Source: CAZYJR01 sp964647905
GTDB lineage: Bacteria; Desulfobacterota; DSM-4660; Desulfatiglandales; HGW-15
Direction of reading: 5' to 3'
Assembly: GCA_964647905.1 (NCBI GenBank)
Contig: CAZYJR010000019.1
Coordinates: 1 to 64,000 of the forward strand
DNA: 64,000 bases
The position numbers and the translations under genes are program-made. The notes beneath the pieces are model-generated. The model searched no databases. It had not been told where the DNA came from and saw nothing but the letters and a program-made list of their open reading frames with translations. Below are positions 6,880 to 17,505 of this stretch, piece after piece. The stretch's first letter is position 1; each line of letters starts with the position of its first letter.

Positions 6880-8522
6880 ATGATGCGGAATCTGAATCTG
6901 AGCATAAGGCTATGGGTCTTCACTGGAATCCTGCTCCTGGCCCTGGGGGTAGTGGCCGCGGTTTCCATCCTTTCAATCGGGGGCATCCTCGATGCCAACG
7001 GCCGCTATGCGAAGACCTCGGAGCTTGCCGGGTTCATGGTGGAAAAGGAGGTGGACCACCTCTCCTGGGTGAACCGGGTCCAGTCCCTGTTCATCCACAA
7101 CCGCAAGGAGCTGGATGTGGAGCTGGATCCCACAAGATGCAGCCTGGGGCGATTTCTCCACGGAGAGGAAGGCCGGCGCGTGGCCGAGTTGGACCCGGAT
7201 CTCGGGCGCCTCCTGGGGACAATGAAAGAGCCTCACAGCCGACTCCATGATTCTGCAATGGAAATCAACCAAGCGGTGGCCCGGTCCGGGCACAAGGAGG
7301 CCTACAGGATCTTTGAGAGCGAGACTCTACCCGCCCTCCGTGAGACCCAAGAGGTAATGGGAAGCGTTGAGGAGCGCCTGGCGGAGCTGCTGGATTCGGC
7401 CGAGGCGTCCATGCTCTCCACAGGCGCCGCTTCCCGCAGGATCGTCGGTGTGGTGACCTTGGTCACCATAATCTCCGGAGCCCTGCTCAGCTATCTGTTG
7501 GTGAGGTCCATAACCGGGCCTGTTAGAGAAATCATCCACGGACTCCGCAACGGGGCCGGAGAGGTCAACAGCGCCTCTGCGCAGCTCTCATCAGCAAGCC
7601 ACTCAATAGCTGAAGGGGCTTCGGAACAGGCCGCCTCCCTGGAGGAGACATCGTCCTCCCTGGAAGAGATCTCATCCATGACCGCCCGAAACGCGGAGAA
7701 TGCGCAAACGCTGACGGCCTGATGAAGGAGACCAACCAGGTCGCCGAAGAGGCCAACCGAGCCGTCGAGGGGCTGGCCGCGTCCATGGGGGAGATATCAG
7801 ACGCCAGCGAGTCAACCTCCAAGATCATCAAGACAATAGACGAGATAGCCTTTCAGACCAACCTCCTGGCCCTGAACGCGGCGGTCGAGGCAGCCAGGGC
7901 GGGCGAGGCCAGAGCGGGTTTCGCCGTGGTGGCGGACGAAGTAAGGAGCTTGGCGCTGAGGGCGGCCGATGCCGCAAGGAGCACCGCTGATCTCATACAG
8001 GGTTCGGTTGACAAAATCCAGGGAGGCTCCCGACAGGTGGAGGCCACTCGAGAGGCCTTTTCAAAGGTGTCCGAAAGGGCTTACAAGGTGGGCGAGCTGC
8101 TGGCTGAGATTGCATCCGCCTCCGAGGAACAGGCCGACGGGATCGAACAGTTGAACCGGGCCGTTGCGGAAATGGACAAAGTGGTGCAGCAAAACGCGGC
8201 CAACGCCGAAGAGAACGCCGGTGCATCGGAGGAAATGAACGCCCAGTCCGAGCAGATGATGCGGTTCGCAAAAGCCCTTGCGGCCATGGCCGGAGAAGCC
8301 GCAAACGGAAGTCTCCTCCGGGGGGAAGAACCAGCCCGCCAAGATTCTCGAGAGTCTTTCCCCGTCTCCGGCCCTAACAGGGCTCACAGCAGGGGCCGGG
8401 GAAACAATGGCGTGAACGGAAAGGGATCGGCCCCGGCGGCCTCGGAGCACGAGGTCGGTCCGGAGCGATTGATCCCCTTGGGAGGAGATGACCGGGACTT
8501 CCGGGACTTCCGGGACTTCTGA
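6880..8522 (+). pseudogene. Methyl-accepting chemotaxis protein with CZB-like sensor, one-base frameshift
   Basis: Two frames together make one complete chemoreceptor. The first part (6880-7722) has a transmembrane helix at residues 11-32, a periplasmic region with a CZB-like zinc-site pattern (H60, C87, H119, H123), a second transmembrane helix near 190-210, a HAMP-like segment and the start of the signalling domain. The second part (from the ATG at 7722) carries the hairpin tip EIAFQTNLLALNAAVEAARAGE and the rest of the cytoplasmic coiled coil. At about 7704-7705 one base is missing: adding one base after GCG would restore NAENAANADGLMKETNQ. Either a recent inactivation or a base-call/assembly error; everything else is intact. 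A sigma-54 promoter lies upstream. Confidence 0.85.
8492..8518 (+). repeat. Three perfect 9-bp tandem repeats at the chemoreceptor 3' end
   Basis: The unit CCGGGACTT occurs three times in a row and encodes an RDF-RDF-RDF tail at the extreme C-terminus of the chemoreceptor. Such short repeats can vary in number by slippage. The tail might act as a C-terminal tether sequence; that is speculative. Confidence 0.7.
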
Positions 8523-8529
8523 ATGGGTT

Positions 8530-8553
8530 GCCGGGGGCTCTCTTGCCCCCGGC
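8530..8553. terminator. Hairpin between the convergent chemoreceptor and prmC
   Basis: GCCGGGGGC-TCTCTT-GCCCCCGGC forms a perfect 9-bp stem 8 nt after the chemoreceptor stop. There is no T-tract on either strand, so if it terminates transcription it is not a classical intrinsic terminator. Confidence 0.4.
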
Positions 8554-8557
8554 CCCC

Positions 8558-9442
8558 TCATCGCCCCCGCTTGGCCAAGAGGGCTCGATCCAGGCGGCTG
8601 TAATCCTTTCGGATGTGCCAAGTCTCATAAGAGCCTGAGCGGCTTACCAGTTCAGTCGCGGCACTGAGCTGGCCCGGGGACATCTCCACCAGGAGCCACC
8701 CGCCTGGGGCGAGAAAGTCGGGGGCCTCTCGAATGATCCGCTCCACCAGGGCCATACCTCCGTCCCCCCCGTCCAGGGCCGCCCCGGGTTCATAGAGACC
8801 CACCTGCGGTGGGAGCGATCCCATCTCATCGGAAGACACATAGGGGGGGTTGGAGATGACGGCGTGAAACTCCTCCCCACCGACCGCCTCGAAAAGGTCT
8901 CCCGAGCGAAAGGCCACCCGGTCCAGGAATCCGTGTCGTTCCGCATTGACCCGCGCAAGGTCCAGGGCCTCATCCGAGATATCCGTCGCCCAAACCCTTG
9001 CCTCGGGAATCTCCTTGCACAGAGAGAGTGCTATTGCACCGCACCCTGTGCCCAGATCCAGGAGGCGCACTTCCGACTCGCCCGAGGGCATTCGGCCCTG
9101 CCGCCAAAGGGCCAGTGTCTGCTCCACCAGGAGCTCGGTCTCCGGCCTCGGGATGAGCACACCGGGTCCGACCTCGAAGTCAACGGACCAGAACTCCTGC
9201 CGCCCGGTGATGTATTGGACCGGCTCCCTGTTTGCGCGCCTCCTTACCAAATCCCTGTAACCGGTGACCTCCTTGGAAGTCAGGGGCTGATCCAGGCGCA
9301 GATAGAGATCGATTCGTTCAACATCCAAGGCGTGGGCCAGCAGGATCTCCGAGGAGAGCTTGGGGCTTTCTACGCCCTTGCCCTCCAGGTATTCCATCGT
9401 GACCCGGAGGATCTCCTTGATGGTCCATGAACGTTCAGGCAT
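8558..9442 (-). CDS. prmC: Peptide chain release factor N5-glutamine methyltransferase
   Basis: A 294-residue PrmC/HemK. It methylates the glutamine of the GGQ motif of release factors using S-adenosylmethionine. The N-terminal helical domain (residues 1-80) begins WTIKEILRVTMEYLEGKG; the Rossmann domain has the SAM motif LLDLGTGCGAIALSL and the catalytic NPPYVSS. It is encoded 34 nt after prfA, whose product it modifies, the usual arrangement. No good ribosome site precedes the ATG, but the start fits the family. Confidence 0.93.
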   Translation of the reverse strand: MPERSWTIKEILRVTMEYLEGKGVESPKLSSEILLAHALDVERIDLYLRLDQPLTSKEVTGYRDLVRRRANREPVQYITGRQEFWSVDFEVGPGVLIPRPETELLVEQTLALWRQGRMPSGESEVRLLDLGTGCGAIALSLCKEIPEARVWATDISDEALDLARVNAERHGFLDRVAFRSGDLFEAVGGEEFHAVISNPPYVSSDEMGSLPPQVGLYEPGAALDGGDGGMALVERIIREAPDFLAPGGWLLVEMSPGQLSAATELVSRSGSYETWHIRKDYSRLDRALLAKRGR

Positions 9443-9476
9443 TTTTCAGTGACAGGGATTTCGTGGCCGCCGGGGG

Positions 9477-10538
<1,062 letters not shown>

Positions 10539-10624
10539 GGAAAGGCTCCGTGGTGCTCTTATCACGCCTTCTCAGGGGGGCCGCCGTGATCCGCGACGGT
10601 CTCGGCAAGCCCGGCCGGCGGCTC

Positions 10625-10852
10625 TCAGCCCTTCTGAGCACCGTCCTTTCCGGGGTATCGGGCGTACTTCTTCTTGAACCGCTCCACACGGCCCGCAGAG
10701 TCCACGAGCTTCTGCTTCCCGGTAAAAAACGGGTGGCACTGGGAGCAGATCTCCACCTTGATCTGCTTGGCCGTGGATCCTGTCTCGAACTCATTGCCGC
10801 AGGCGCAGTGAACAATGGTCTTGTGATATTCGGGATGAATCCCTTCCTTCAT
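10625..10852 (-). CDS. rpmE: 50S ribosomal protein L31 (zinc-binding form)
   Basis: A 75-residue L31. The zinc ligands C16, C18, C36 and C39 are all present, so this is the zinc-containing C+ type rather than the zinc-independent paralogue. It begins MKEGIHPEYH, and a GAGGAGG ribosome site supports this start over an ATG three codons upstream. It sits between rho (15 nt upstream) and prfA, a common bacterial order. Confidence 0.95.
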   Translation of the reverse strand: MKEGIHPEYHKTIVHCACGNEFETGSTAKQIKVEICSQCHPFFTGKQKLVDSAGRVERFKKKYARYPGKDGAQKG

Positions 10853-10867
10853 GCAGTCCATCCTCCT

Positions 10868-12115
10868 CTATTCGCTCATAGATGCCAAAAAGTCTTTATT
10901 ATTGCGGGTTCCCTTCATCTTGTCCAGCAAAAACTCCATGCTGTCCACAGGGGTAAGCGGGGCCAGCAACTTCCGGAGAATCCAGATCCGGTTGAGATCC
11001 GCGGGATCCACCAGGAGTTCCTCTTTCCGGGTACCTGAGCGATTGATGTCTATGGAGGGAAAGACCCGCCGATCGCTCAGCTTGCGATCCAGGTGAATCT
11101 CCATGTTGCCGGTCCCCTTGAATTCCTCGAATATCACCTCATCCATGCGGCTCCCGGTATCGATCAACGCGGTGGCTATGATGGTGAGGCTGCCGCCTTC
11201 CTCTACGTTCCGGGCCGCCCCGAAGAACCTCTTGGGCTTGTGAAGGGCGTTCGAGTCAAGACCCCCTGAGAGGATCTTGCCGCTGGGGGGGACCGTGGCA
11301 TTGTAGGCCCTCGCCAGGCGCGTGATGCTGTCCAGCAGAATAAGCACGTCCCGCTTGTGCTCCACCAATCGCTTAGCCTTCTCTATCACCATCTCGGCCA
11401 CCTGTACGTGGCGGTGCTGGGGTTCGTCGAAAGTGGAGCTTATCACCTCCGCCTTGACCGAGCGCTGCATGTCGGTCACCTCTTCCGGCCTCTCGTCTAT
11501 CAGGAGCACGATCTTGTGTATGTCCGGGTGATTCGCCGTGACACTGTTGGCGATATTCTGGAGGAGCATGGTCTTGCCGGTCCTGGGCGGGGCCACGATG
11601 AGCCCGCGCTGACCTTTACCGATCGGGGTCATGAGGTCCATGATCCGAGTGGAGTAGTTGTCGGCCGCGGTCTCCAGTCGAACCCCCTCTTCGGGATATA
11701 GGGGTATGAGGTTATCGAAAAGGATCTTTTCCCTGGAGACCTCGGGGTTCTCATGGTTGACCTGCTCCACCTTGAGGAGGGCGAAGTATCTCTCCGAGTC
11801 CTTGGGAGGCCTTATCTGGCCGGAGACCGTATCCCCGGTCCTCAGATTGAATCGCCTGATCTGTGAAGGCGAGATATAGATGTCATCCGGGCCCGGCAGG
11901 TAATTCGAGTCCGGGGCCCTGAGGAAGCCGAACCCGTCGGGGAGGATCTCGAGGACCCCCTCGCCGTAGATCAGGCCGTTCCTCTCGGATTGGGCCTGGA
12001 GGAGGGAGAATATCAGCTCCTGTTTGGGCATGCCCGACGCGCCTTCTATGTTGGCCGTCTTGGCCATCTCGGTAAGCTCATTGATCTTCATTTGCTTCAA
12101 TTCAACAATGTTCAT
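10868..12115 (-). CDS. rho: Transcription termination factor Rho
   Basis: A 415-residue Rho, the usual length. This hexameric RNA helicase ends transcription at Rho-dependent sites. The N-terminal SAP-like domain (MNIVELKQMKINELTEMAK) and RNA-binding cold-shock domain (about 50-125: GVLEILPDGFGFLRAPDSNY) are followed by the ATPase core with Walker A GQRGLIVAPPRTGKT and Walker B VLILLDSITRLARAYN. The start at 12115 has a GGAG ribosome site and matches the family; an upstream in-frame ATG would add a basic 32-residue tail with no counterpart I know. Confidence 0.95.
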   Translation of the reverse strand: MNIVELKQMKINELTEMAKTANIEGASGMPKQELIFSLLQAQSERNGLIYGEGVLEILPDGFGFLRAPDSNYLPGPDDIYISPSQIRRFNLRTGDTVSGQIRPPKDSERYFALLKVEQVNHENPEVSREKILFDNLIPLYPEEGVRLETAADNYSTRIMDLMTPIGKGQRGLIVAPPRTGKTMLLQNIANSVTANHPDIHKIVLLIDERPEEVTDMQRSVKAEVISSTFDEPQHRHVQVAEMVIEKAKRLVEHKRDVLILLDSITRLARAYNATVPPSGKILSGGLDSNALHKPKRFFGAARNVEEGGSLTIIATALIDTGSRMDEVIFEEFKGTGNMEIHLDRKLSDRRVFPSIDINRSGTRKEELLVDPADLNRIWILRKLLAPLTPVDSMEFLLDKMKGTRNNKDFLASMSE

Positions 12116-12488
12116 CTTCTTTTCTCCAATTTCTTTTGTGAAATTATCATTCCTCCCTCTGTTCCGATTATTTCTTTTTTTGTTGTCGCGTGCCGCATCT
12201 CGGTGTTTCATGAGAATACCTGTTTAGGGTGTTCAGACTGGCACGGCCTTCCCGGGCGTCCCGTATGGAACATGCTCCTCGCCGGACACGGAGGGGCTAA
12301 CCGCCTTGATTCCGGTAATGGTTCGGCCACTACCCGGGATTTCATCCCCCGCCTGGGGGTGCTGCAAGTCCACCTGAAGCCCATTTATGTCGTTGAATAA
12401 TTATGGTGCAGCAGAGTACCCGTGAAGTCCTAATGATGTACGGTGAAGCTGATTCCTCTTATCAGGGAGGGAAACTCAGTTATATGAA
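12116..12488 (-). other. Long 5' leader of rho
   Basis: About 370 nt separate the putative rho promoter from the rho start. I see no conserved gene in it. Long leaders are typical where Rho terminates early transcription of its own gene, so autogenous attenuation is plausible but not demonstrated. Confidence 0.45.
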
Positions 12489-12516
12489 CTTATAAGCATA
12501 TTTTACCCCATGTCAA
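12489..12516 (-). promoter_or_regulatory. Strong candidate promoter of rho
   Basis: On the minus strand TTGACA (12511-12516), 16-nt spacer, TATAAG (12489-12494): 6/6 and 5/6 matches. The -35 box overlaps the last codons of rluD. Confidence 0.65.
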
Positions 12517-13499
12517 GGTATTTCGCCCGGAGCAGTCATTCCTTTCAGCCCGTCCATTACCGCCTTCATGTCGGCGGGGAGAGGGGCTCGATACTCGCAG
12601 TAGGATCCGGTATCCGGATGCAGGAACCCCAGCAGTTCGGCATGCAGCATTTGTCGGGCGGCGGCCGGTCCGGATCGCCCTTTTCGCCCGTAGATCTTGT
12701 CCCCCAAGACCGGGTGCCCCAAATGGGCCAGGTGGACCCGGATCTGGTGGGTCCGGCCGGTCTTCAAGGAGACCCGGAGGCGGGCGAACCCGGCAGGATA
12801 GCGCTCCTCGACCCTCCAGTGCGTCAGGGCCCTCTTCCCGGTCCCCGGAACAACGGCCATCTCCTTGCGCCTCCGCGGATTGCGGCCTATGGGAAGATCG
12901 ATCTCCCCGGTCTCCCCGGCCGGGAGGCCGTGCACCAAGACCGAATACTGCTTGTTGACTCCTCCTTCCTTGAACTGGCGCGCCAGCGCCTCGTGAGACA
13001 TATCGTTCTTGGCCACCACCATCAGGCCTGAAGTATCTCTGTCCAGGCGGTGCACGATGCCCGGCCGAACAACCCCCCCAATGCCCGAGAGGCCTTCACA
13101 CCTGGCCAGGAGCCCATGCACCAAGGTCCCGGTGGCGTGGCCGGCTGCAGGATGGACCACCACCCCGGGGGGTTTGTCCAGGACGATAATGGACTGGTCT
13201 TCATGGACCACAGTGAACTCTACTGACTCGGGCTCCAACCCGCAGGATCGGGGTGGGGGGACCGCTACTGTGATTCGGTCCCCTGGCCTCAGGTGGTAGC
13301 TGGGCTTGGGAATGCGGCCTTCGGCCCTGACGTGGCCTCTCCTGATAAGATCCTGGAGTCTGGAGCGCGTCAGCTCCGGTATGCGGGAGGCCAAAAAAGA
13401 GTCAATACGTTCACCGGCATGCTCTTGAGAGACAAGGTAGCAGAATGTTCTGCCCGATTCCCGGTCCACTGAATGAGCGCCGTTCTCCTCGGCCGTCAC
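12513..13499 (-). CDS. RluA/RluD-family pseudouridine synthase
   Basis: A 328-residue pseudouridine synthase. An S4 RNA-binding domain comes first (ERIDSFLASRIPELTRSRLQDLI region), then the catalytic domain with the RluA-family motif HRLDRDTSGLMV, whose second Asp is the catalytic one, and the KTGRTHQIRVHLAHLGHPVLGD signature. Family and length fit RluD (23S rRNA), but the exact target cannot be read from sequence. I take the GTG at 13499, four nucleotides after the carD stop; an upstream reading frame overlaps carD and is unlikely. Confidence 0.88.
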   Translation of the reverse strand: MTAEENGAHSVDRESGRTFCYLVSQEHAGERIDSFLASRIPELTRSRLQDLIRRGHVRAEGRIPKPSYHLRPGDRITVAVPPPRSCGLEPESVEFTVVHEDQSIIVLDKPPGVVVHPAAGHATGTLVHGLLARCEGLSGIGGVVRPGIVHRLDRDTSGLMVVAKNDMSHEALARQFKEGGVNKQYSVLVHGLPAGETGEIDLPIGRNPRRRKEMAVVPGTGKRALTHWRVEERYPAGFARLRVSLKTGRTHQIRVHLAHLGHPVLGDKIYGRKGRSGPAAARQMLHAELLGFLHPDTGSYCEYRAPLPADMKAVMDGLKGMTAPGEIP

Positions 13500-13503
13500 C
13501 TGT

Positions 13504-13983
13504 TCAGGCGAATATCCTGTCCAGGTCCTTCTCGATCTGCTTTTCTTCAACCTTTTTGGCCAGGGATATCTCTTTGACCAATAGGGTCCTGGCTGTATCC
13601 AGCATCTTTCGTTCCCCAAACGAGAGCTCTTTTTCTGTCTTCAGCATTAACAAATCTCGATATACTTCAGCCACCTCATAAACCGAGCCGGTCTTTATTT
13701 TATCCATGTACTCGCGATAACGCCTGTTCCAAGTCTGATTATCTACGGTAACATCACGTTTCTTTAAAATATTATACAATTTAGGCACTTCGTTCTTCTC
13801 AATTATCTCCCTCAGCCCCACATTATTTACGTTCTTAGTGGGTATCATAATCTTCATACCGTTATCCAGAATTCTCATGACATAAAAATCCTGGGAAAAG
13901 CCGGAAATTTCCTGGCTCTCGATCTTCTCTATCACCCCGACCCCGTGTGCAGGATAAACCGCCAAATCCCCTACGCTGAACAT
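13504..13983 (-). CDS. carD: CarD/CdnL-family transcription regulator
   Basis: A 159-residue CarD-type protein. It binds the RNA polymerase beta subunit and stabilises open promoter complexes, notably at rRNA promoters. The N-terminal Tudor-like RNAP-interaction domain starts MFSVGDLAVYPAHGVGVIEKIE; the C-terminal helical domain binds promoter DNA. Unlike most neighbours, the stretch around 13640-13860 is visibly AT-richer. The overlapping rluD start suggests co-transcription. Confidence 0.92.
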   Translation of the reverse strand: MFSVGDLAVYPAHGVGVIEKIESQEISGFSQDFYVMRILDNGMKIMIPTKNVNNVGLREIIEKNEVPKLYNILKKRDVTVDNQTWNRRYREYMDKIKTGSVYEVAEVYRDLLMLKTEKELSFGERKMLDTARTLLVKEISLAKKVEEKQIEKDLDRIFA

Positions 13984-14139
13984 CTACCCAACCCCCGTTT
14001 TCCACAGGGCGTAAGGCCCTTTGCCATGGGCGATCCCGGGTGTGGGAACGCGCCGGTGGCTGTGAAGAGGTGAATAATGAACAGGCCGGAGCGGCCCCTG
14101 GAAAAAGCGCACAGCAGGCCGCCCCGCACCCTCCCTTAC

Positions 14140-16191
14140 CTAGAACAGGCCTCCCCATGCCCCCAAGATCGGAGCTATCACCAGGGAGACGACCGACATG
14201 AGCTTGATCAGGATATTCATGGCGGGCCCGGAGGTGTCCTTGAAGGGATCTCCCACGGTGTCGCCCACCACGGCGGCCTTGTGATTGTCACTGCCTTTGC
14301 CGCCCAGATTGCCCTCTTCAATGTACTTCTTGGCATTGTCCCAGGCGCCGCCGCTGTTGGCCATGAACAAGGCCAGGAACGCGCCCATGGCGGTCGCGCC
14401 CAGCAGCATGCCCCCGAGGGTCTCCGGCCCCAGGATGAAGCCCACTGCGACAGGGGTCAGGACCGCTACCAGGCCGGGGACGACCATCTCCTTGAGGGCC
14501 GCGGTGGTTGCGATGTCCACGCACGTCGCCGGATCAGGCTTGGCGCCTTCCTTGCCTTCCAGCAGGCCGGGGATTTCGCGGAACTGCCGCCTGATCTCCT
14601 CCACGATGCTGAACGCCGCCTTGCCCACCGAGGTCATGGTCAGCGCCGCGCAGATCATCGGGACCATGCCGCCGATGAAGACCCCGATGACCACCATGGG
14701 GTTCTTGATATCAATGGCCTCCAGCCCTACGGCCTGGGTGTAGGCCACAAAGAGGGCCAGCGCGGTCAAAGCGGCTGATCCGATGGCGAAGCCCTTTCCT
14801 ATGGCCGCCGTGGTGTTGCCCAGGGCGTCCAGGCTGTCCGTGATCTTGCGGGTCTCGGGGCCCAGCTCGCTCATCTCGGATATCCCGCCCGCGTTGTCCG
14901 CGATAGGACCGTAGGCGTCCACGGTCATGGTCGCGCCCACCGTAGCCAGCATGCCTACTGCTGAAAGCCCGATCCCGTAAATCCCGGCGGCCTTGAAGCC
15001 TATGAACGTAGCCACACAGATGCCGAGCATGGGGAGATAAGTGGAGATCATCCCCACCGCCAGGCCGGCTATAATGACCGTGGCGGCTCCGGTCTCAGAT
15101 TGGCCCGCTATCCTGCGGATCGGGGGGCCGGAGGTGTAGTATTCCGCCAGCAGTCCTATGGCTATTCCGCAAAGGAGTCCGCTGAAGACCGCCCAGAAGC
15201 AGCCCCAGGGCATCCCCAGCGAGCTGGTGACGATAATGGTCAAGACCACGAAGATCACCGCAGCCACAAAGGTGGTGTAACGCAGGGCGGCCGCGGGGTT
15301 GCCTCTTGCAAAGGCCTTGATGGAGAATACGCCGGCGAACGAACTCAAGAGACCCGCCATGACCACCAGTATGGGCATGGCCATGTACTTCAGCTTTATG
15401 GCTTCTTCGGACAAGCCCTTGAGCACGGCAAAGCGATCCACAAACTCCGGAGTAATGGTAAGCGTGGCGCCGATGGCTATGGTGGCGATGACCGAGCCTA
15501 CAAAAGACTCGAAGATGTCCGCGCCCATACCGGCTATGTCGCCTACATTGTCGCCCACATTGTCCGCGATGACGCCCGGGTTTCTGGGGTCGTCCTCGGG
15601 GATCCCCGCCTCCACCTTGCCCACCAGGTCCGCGCCCACGTCAGCGGCCTTGGTGTAAACGCCGCCGCCGACACGCGCGAACAGGGCGATGGAGCTCGCA
15701 CCCATGGCGAAGCCATTGATGTACTGTGCGGTTTCAGGAGATCCACCCCATACCCAGAACCAGAAGCCCAGCCCCAGCATGCCGAGACCGGCCACGGCCA
15801 GGCCCATGACCGCGCCGGAAAAATACGATACGTTCAGGGCCTTGGCCTGACCCGACTTGTTGGCCGCCTCGGCCGTTCGGGAGTTGCCGCGTGTCGCCGC
15901 GGTCATTCCGGAATAACCGGCGGCCATTGAGCAGAAGGCCCCTGTCAGGAACGCCAGGGCCGTCCTCCAAGCGATTCCTACCCCCAACAGTACGAACACC
16001 ACCCCGATGAAGATTATCAGGATGGAGTACTCCCGCCTGAGGAAGGTCATGGCGCCTATGTGAATCTGGTCTTCCAGCTCCCGCATCAGCGGTGAACCAT
16101 TCGGCTGCTTCTTTACGTAGCCGAAAATCAGCCACGCGATCACCAAGCTCAGTATCCCCAAGAACGGGGCGTAAACAGTTAATCCCTGCAT
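14140..16191 (-). CDS. hppA: Membrane-bound ion-translocating pyrophosphatase
   Basis: A 683-residue integral membrane pyrophosphatase with about 16 membrane segments. It couples pyrophosphate hydrolysis to H+ or Na+ export. The catalytic signature DVGADLVGKVEAGIPEDDPRN followed by DNVGDNVGDIAGMGADIFES is intact, as is the second acidic motif DAYGPIADNAGGISEM. The GNTTAAIGKGFAIGSA segment has Ala where K+-independent enzymes have Lys, so this should be the K+-dependent class. In a sulfate reducer it can reclaim energy from the pyrophosphate released during sulfate activation. Whether it pumps H+ or Na+ cannot be decided here. Confidence 0.94.
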   Translation of the reverse strand: MQGLTVYAPFLGILSLVIAWLIFGYVKKQPNGSPLMRELEDQIHIGAMTFLRREYSILIIFIGVVFVLLGVGIAWRTALAFLTGAFCSMAAGYSGMTAATRGNSRTAEAANKSGQAKALNVSYFSGAVMGLAVAGLGMLGLGFWFWVWGGSPETAQYINGFAMGASSIALFARVGGGVYTKAADVGADLVGKVEAGIPEDDPRNPGVIADNVGDNVGDIAGMGADIFESFVGSVIATIAIGATLTITPEFVDRFAVLKGLSEEAIKLKYMAMPILVVMAGLLSSFAGVFSIKAFARGNPAAALRYTTFVAAVIFVVLTIIVTSSLGMPWGCFWAVFSGLLCGIAIGLLAEYYTSGPPIRRIAGQSETGAATVIIAGLAVGMISTYLPMLGICVATFIGFKAAGIYGIGLSAVGMLATVGATMTVDAYGPIADNAGGISEMSELGPETRKITDSLDALGNTTAAIGKGFAIGSAALTALALFVAYTQAVGLEAIDIKNPMVVIGVFIGGMVPMICAALTMTSVGKAAFSIVEEIRRQFREIPGLLEGKEGAKPDPATCVDIATTAALKEMVVPGLVAVLTPVAVGFILGPETLGGMLLGATAMGAFLALFMANSGGAWDNAKKYIEEGNLGGKGSDNHKAAVVGDTVGDPFKDTSGPAMNILIKLMSVVSLVIAPILGAWGGLF

Positions 16192-16197
16192 CAGCTT

Positions 16198-16785
16198 CTA
16201 CCCTCCTTGCTTTGAGATGAGATTTTGGCCGTTGACGGCGTTCATCGCCGCGTCAACACCCTCCCCAACGAAGAGCTCACATGCCCGAATTCCCAGCTCT
16301 ATGACCTTCGTTACTACCCCCTCCTCATCCTCCCTGAAGGGGCTTAACACGAACTCTTGCACCTCCTCGCCCTCTGCAGGCCTGCCGATCCCGATCCTCA
16401 CCCTCGGGAAGTCCTTTGTCCGGAGGTGCTCGATGCAGGAACCCACGCCCTTGTGGCCTCCTGCTCCTCCTCCCTTGGCCACTCGCACCCTGCCCAGAGG
16501 CAGATCCAGATCATCGTGGATCACCAGGACGGCGCCCGGATCCGTCCGGTAATACCGGACCCAGGCCCCCACGGCCTCGCCGCTTCGGTTCATGAACGTC
16601 ATCGGACAGACTATGAGCACGGCTCGCCCCGCCACCAGAGCCCTGCCGTATCTGGACCGGAAACGGCCGGCCGAGAGTCCGATCCCCAGGCTCCGGGCGA
16701 ATGCCTCCGCCACTGCGAAACCCATGTTATGCCTGGTCCGACTGTACTTGGATCCGGGATTTCCGAGCCCCGCAATCAGATACAC
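16198..16785 (-). CDS. pth: Peptidyl-tRNA hydrolase
   Basis: A 195-residue Pth, which releases tRNA from stalled peptidyl-tRNA. The N-terminus LIAGLGNPGSKYSRTRHNMGF includes the catalytic histidine; HDDLDLPLGRVR and GGGAGGHKGV are further family motifs. The start codon is GTG. It sits 51 nt after the L25 gene, the widespread rplY-pth pairing. Confidence 0.94.
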   Translation of the reverse strand: MYLIAGLGNPGSKYSRTRHNMGFAVAEAFARSLGIGLSAGRFRSRYGRALVAGRAVLIVCPMTFMNRSGEAVGAWVRYYRTDPGAVLVIHDDLDLPLGRVRVAKGGGAGGHKGVGSCIEHLRTKDFPRVRIGIGRPAEGEEVQEFVLSPFREDEEGVVTKVIELGIRACELFVGEGVDAAMNAVNGQNLISKQGG

Positions 16786-16836
16786 TTCTTAAGGAACTCC
16801 CTTCACCCCCTTTCCATGATGATCTCTGTATCCCCT

Positions 16837-17505
16837 TCACTCCGCAGGCTCTTCGCCTTCGGTTTCTTCCTCTTCACCCCCGGGCCCCAGGCCCTCCTCT
16901 TCCTCGAGAGCACCCTCGACCGGCATCTCCTCGGATATGGATGGAGCGGCTACCACGGCCACGGTCAGATGACCATCCTGGGCGGTTGTCACTCCTTCGG
17001 GCAGTGAAATATCCTCAATGTGCACCGCGTCACCCATGTCCAGATGCGACACATCCACGTCCAATTGATCCATCAGCTTACCCGGGAGGCAGGAAACCGT
17101 GATCTCCCGCCTGATATACTGGAGGATACCGCCCTTGGTGACCCCGACGGGCTCTCCCACCAGATTCACCGGGATATCCACGGTGATCTCCTCGTCCATG
17201 GAGATCTCGTAGAAGTCCGCATGGAGGTATTCGCCCTTGATGGGGTCCACCTGAAGCTCCTTGAGCATGGCCGTTGCCTTGCGAACCCTTCCCTCCCCGG
17301 AGGCTATGTTGAGTCCTATGATGACGCTCTCCGCGCTTGCCTTCTTGAGAATGCTCTGCATGTCCCCGGAATTCACGGCCAGGTTGACCGTTCCGGTCTT
17401 GGGGCCATAAAACACAGCCGGTATTTGCTTGTTTTGTCGTATCTTTCTCGCCACTTCCTTACCTGTTTGAGACCTTACGGTAGCGGCCAGCTCGAACTGT
17501 GCCAT
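16837..17505 (-). CDS. rplY: 50S ribosomal protein L25, long (Ctc/TL5) form
   Basis: A 222-residue L25 of the general-stress (Ctc/TL5) type: the 5S-rRNA-binding L25 domain (residues 1-95, with VDPIKGEYLHADFYEI) plus the beta C-terminal domain (about 95-190, LPGKLMDQLDVDVSHLDMGD). The last 30 residues are very acidic (EEEEGLGPGGEEEETEGEE), a common low-complexity tail. A GGGAGGA ribosome site precedes the ATG. A terminator separates it from prs upstream, so it may also have its own promoter. Confidence 0.93.
   Translation of the reverse strand: MAQFELAATVRSQTGKEVARKIRQNKQIPAVFYGPKTGTVNLAVNSGDMQSILKKASAESVIIGLNIASGEGRVRKATAMLKELQVDPIKGEYLHADFYEISMDEEITVDIPVNLVGEPVGVTKGGILQYIRREITVSCLPGKLMDQLDVDVSHLDMGDAVHIEDISLPEGVTTAQDGHLTVAVVAAPSISEEMPVEGALEEEEGLGPGGEEEETEGEEPAE

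Noticed and set aside
7690..7725. Programmed frameshift in the chemoreceptor
   Set aside because: No slippery heptamer or stimulating structure is visible and chemoreceptors are not known to use one; a plain indel is simpler.
11990..12400. Plus-strand frame over the rho start and leader
   Set aside because: Antisense to rho with no family match; a shadow of GC-rich coding sequence.
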